DNA of 7,550 nucleotides, taken from an uncultured Bacteroidota bacterium. GTDB lineage: Bacteria; Bacteroidota; Bacteroidia; Chitinophagales; S012-47. The stretch lies in contig CAJXXO010000120.1 of assembly GCA_913062655.1 (NCBI GenBank), positions 1 through 7,550 of the forward strand, in the 5' to 3' direction. The position numbers were made by a program, and so were the translations under genes. Shown piece after piece: positions 7,101-7,550 of the stretch; the first letter of the stretch is position 1, and each line of letters starts with the position of its first letter. A model generated the notes under the pieces. The model was not told the origin of the DNA. It searched no databases and saw nothing but the letters and a program-made list of their open reading frames with translations.

Positions 7101-7550
7101 TACGGTGCAGTTGATCACCACTACCAACAATAGCTGCCTCGATACCATCGAGAAGGTGGTGGTCATCGAGCCGGATGTGATCGCTACCGCTACCGGAGAT
7201 ACGTCAATCTGTAGTCTGGATGTGGCGCAACTGAGGGCTGGCGGAGGCTTATACTACTCCTGGGCCCCTACAGACCTGGTACTGTCCAATCCGGATAGCG
7301 CCATCGTGACGGTGTTGCCAACGCAACCCACCACCTTTACCGTTACGGTAAGCGATGATTGTTCTGCCGATACCGCTACGGTGCAAATTGATCTGCTACC
7401 TTGGCCGGATGTGACAGCAGCGTTCGATACCGCCATTTACAAAGGCGAAGTCGCCATCTTGGAAGCCCTGGTGGACAATAGTGTAGTAGGGTTTGACTGG
7501 TCGCCCACCTCTACCATTGAGCCCACTTTTGCGCGTACTGATCAACGAAT
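4114..7550 (+). CDS. Large secreted multi-PKD-domain surface protein (3' end outside window)
   Basis: The frame is open from ATG 4114 to the window edge (1145 codons, no stop). An in-frame stop at 4102-4104 and the signal peptide directly after the ATG fix the start. Residues 1-20 are a Sec signal peptide, probably cleaved after ASWA. Residues 21-288 form an N-terminal domain with THIIGG (21-26), KVYRDC, QRCCRN (124-129) and TDADGD (184-189). Seven PKD-type domains follow, at about 289-372, 373-455, 456-535, 613-695, 696-777, 855-936 and 937-1019, each with a W-x-FGD core. Three Ig-like modules of about 77 residues sit at 536-612, 778-854 and 1020-1096, two of them with WFP or WSP and all with YTV or FTV strands. 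At 1097 another WSP-type module begins. Such proteins in Bacteroidota are usually very long and end in a type IX secretion/gliding-associated sorting domain, which cannot be seen here. A role as adhesin or cell-surface structural protein is inferred; no catalytic domain is visible. Confidence 0.93.
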   Translation, partial: MKRFVLSLALLCILPVASWATHIIGGFVDYQYLGNNQYEITLKVYRDCFGGQAPFDNPANVAIFDGTGSLVRTISLFTPTITDIEPTIDNPCLVIPPQVCVEEAVYTTTETLPPNATGYYFTYQRCCRNGSITNVPNPGTQGATYFTFIPDSSTAQGNSSPVFREFPPIAICVNEPLVVDQSATDADGDSLVYSLCASYDGGSQANPAPNPPASPPYNLIPFSPPYTPGDPMDANPKLEIDSLTGELTATPTLQGQYVVGICIEEYRNGVLIGTHVRDFQFNVVRCPDVAVITPLPDTSVLCAPFEITFRADSTNASFFFWNFGDPTTTQDTSSLFEPTWTYPAEGLYTVTLFAENKDGCKDTTEQIVNIKQAAIANFDYVQVCPGEPVQFFDSSTTDIGPFISWDWDFGDGTTSTQQNPVHTYTGAGPFNVTLTAVTSDGCEVEVTRQVVFHPVPNANFSTSTRCVDLPITFTDQSAVANPSTLAQWQWDFGDGTTANVQNPTHTYTNPGPYTVQLIVVSNEGCADTIARTINVADKLVAQADGDTSVCFDQPVQLSASGGQTYQWFPAAGINNPNIANPIARPQVNTIYTVVVSDSCYSDTAFVQVDLLPAPIADFTADLACVGESIQFFDQSVDTFGQNIVSWSWAFGDGATSTLQDPAHVYGTNGPFPVTLTVTNDTGCVATVTKPVDPFPLPDVAFSIDTPPCLNLPTLFTDRSTADTGNIITRSWAFGDGNTAGNVATTQHIYGIPGFYTIQLVATTDLGCTDSTTRTIEIRTKTQATVNQPPPICPEDSAQLLAGGGFFYEWSPATGLSSDTVANPKASPNVTTTYTVIVSDSCYADTATVTLTVHPKPTAAFSFTDDCVNDTTFFTDQSTTNNSTLTNWDWDLGDGTLSTDQNPLHIYQANGTYNVTLIVTNDFTCTDTLTVPVTPFPVADSDFDFDTLACLGEPLQFTDLSTLVTGTITNWQWDFGDGSTGSTQQNPSHVYTLPGNYTVQLITTTNNSCLDTIEKVVVIEPDVIATATGDTSICSLDVAQLRAGGGLYYSWAPTDLVLSNPDSAIVTVLPTQPTTFTVTVSDDCSADTATVQIDLLPWPDVTAAFDTAIYKGEVAILEALVDNSVVGFDWSPTSTIEPTFARTDQR
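4174..4980 (+). other. N-terminal domain of the PKD protein, THIIGG/CCRN type
   Basis: Residues 21-289 precede the first PKD domain. Visible landmarks are THIIGG at the mature N-terminus, ITLKVYRDCF (40-49), the adjacent cysteines Cys126-Cys127 in YQRCCRN, the acidic TDADGDSLVYSLC (184-196), which looks like a calcium-binding or cadherin-like strand-loop, and VVGICIEEYRNG (258-269). I recall the same landmarks, in the same order, at the start of many huge Bacteroidota surface proteins, so this seems a family-specific cap domain. I know of no established function. The boundaries are estimates. Confidence 0.6.
5230..7401 (+). repeat. Three in-register copies of a PKD-PKD-Ig higher-order protein repeat
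   Basis: Residues 373-612, 613-854 and 855-1096 (5230-5949, 5950-6675, 6676-7401) each contain two PKD domains followed by one Ig-like module, with lengths of 240, 242 and 242 residues. The first PKD of each block carries a VTL strand (NVTL, PVTL, NVTL) and the second a VQL/IQL strand (YTVQL, YTIQL, YTVQL). The blocks end in VQVDLLP, VTLTVHP and VQIDLLP. DNA identity is limited to short islands: tgggactttggcgatggtac at 5332-5351 and 5581-5600, and agctgggcctttggcgatgg at 6052-6071 and 6301-6320. The duplication is therefore old or diversified. Confidence 0.85.

Overview
The window looks like chromosome from a free-living Bacteroidota bacterium, most likely from the Saprospirales/Chitinophagales/Cytophagales side of the phylum. 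Three things suggest this: a pyrG-yidC gene pair with a long Bacteroidota-type YidC, a very large secreted PKD-repeat protein whose mature N-terminus begins with a THIIGG motif, and start codons without a convincing Shine-Dalgarno sequence. The taxonomic call is an inference from gene content; no rRNA or other marker is present.

Layout. (1) Positions 1-312 hold no gene. They contain a regular array of short hairpins, five complete and one cut by the window edge, with centres about 51-60 bp apart, built on variants of GTCCC-loop-GGGAC. (2) On the minus strand, pyrG (CTP synthase, 3911 to 2268) is followed after 47 bp by yidC (membrane protein insertase, 2220 to 313); both are complete and probably co-transcribed. 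The yidC transcript would run into the hairpin array. (3) Positions 3912-4113 form a divergent intergenic region with weak Bacteroidota-type promoter candidates facing both ways and a 10-bp direct repeat. (4) On the plus strand, from 4114 to the window end, one uninterrupted frame of 1145 codons encodes the N-terminal part of a secreted protein: signal peptide, an N-terminal domain of about 270 residues, then seven PKD-type and three other Ig-like domains. It has no stop codon in the window.

How the parts fit. PyrG supplies CTP for nucleic acid and phospholipid synthesis, and YidC inserts and folds inner-membrane proteins; both are housekeeping. The large PKD protein is a probable cell-surface or secreted adhesin-like protein. 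Its C-terminus, where a type IX secretion sorting domain would be expected, lies beyond the window. The most striking structure is a higher-order repeat inside this protein: the block [PKD-PKD-Ig-like module] of 240-242 residues occurs three times in register, with position-specific sequence signatures, and every domain carries one cysteine pair at nearly constant spacing. The second notable structure is the hairpin array downstream of yidC. I found no sign of a CRISPR array, defence system, transposase or RNA gene.
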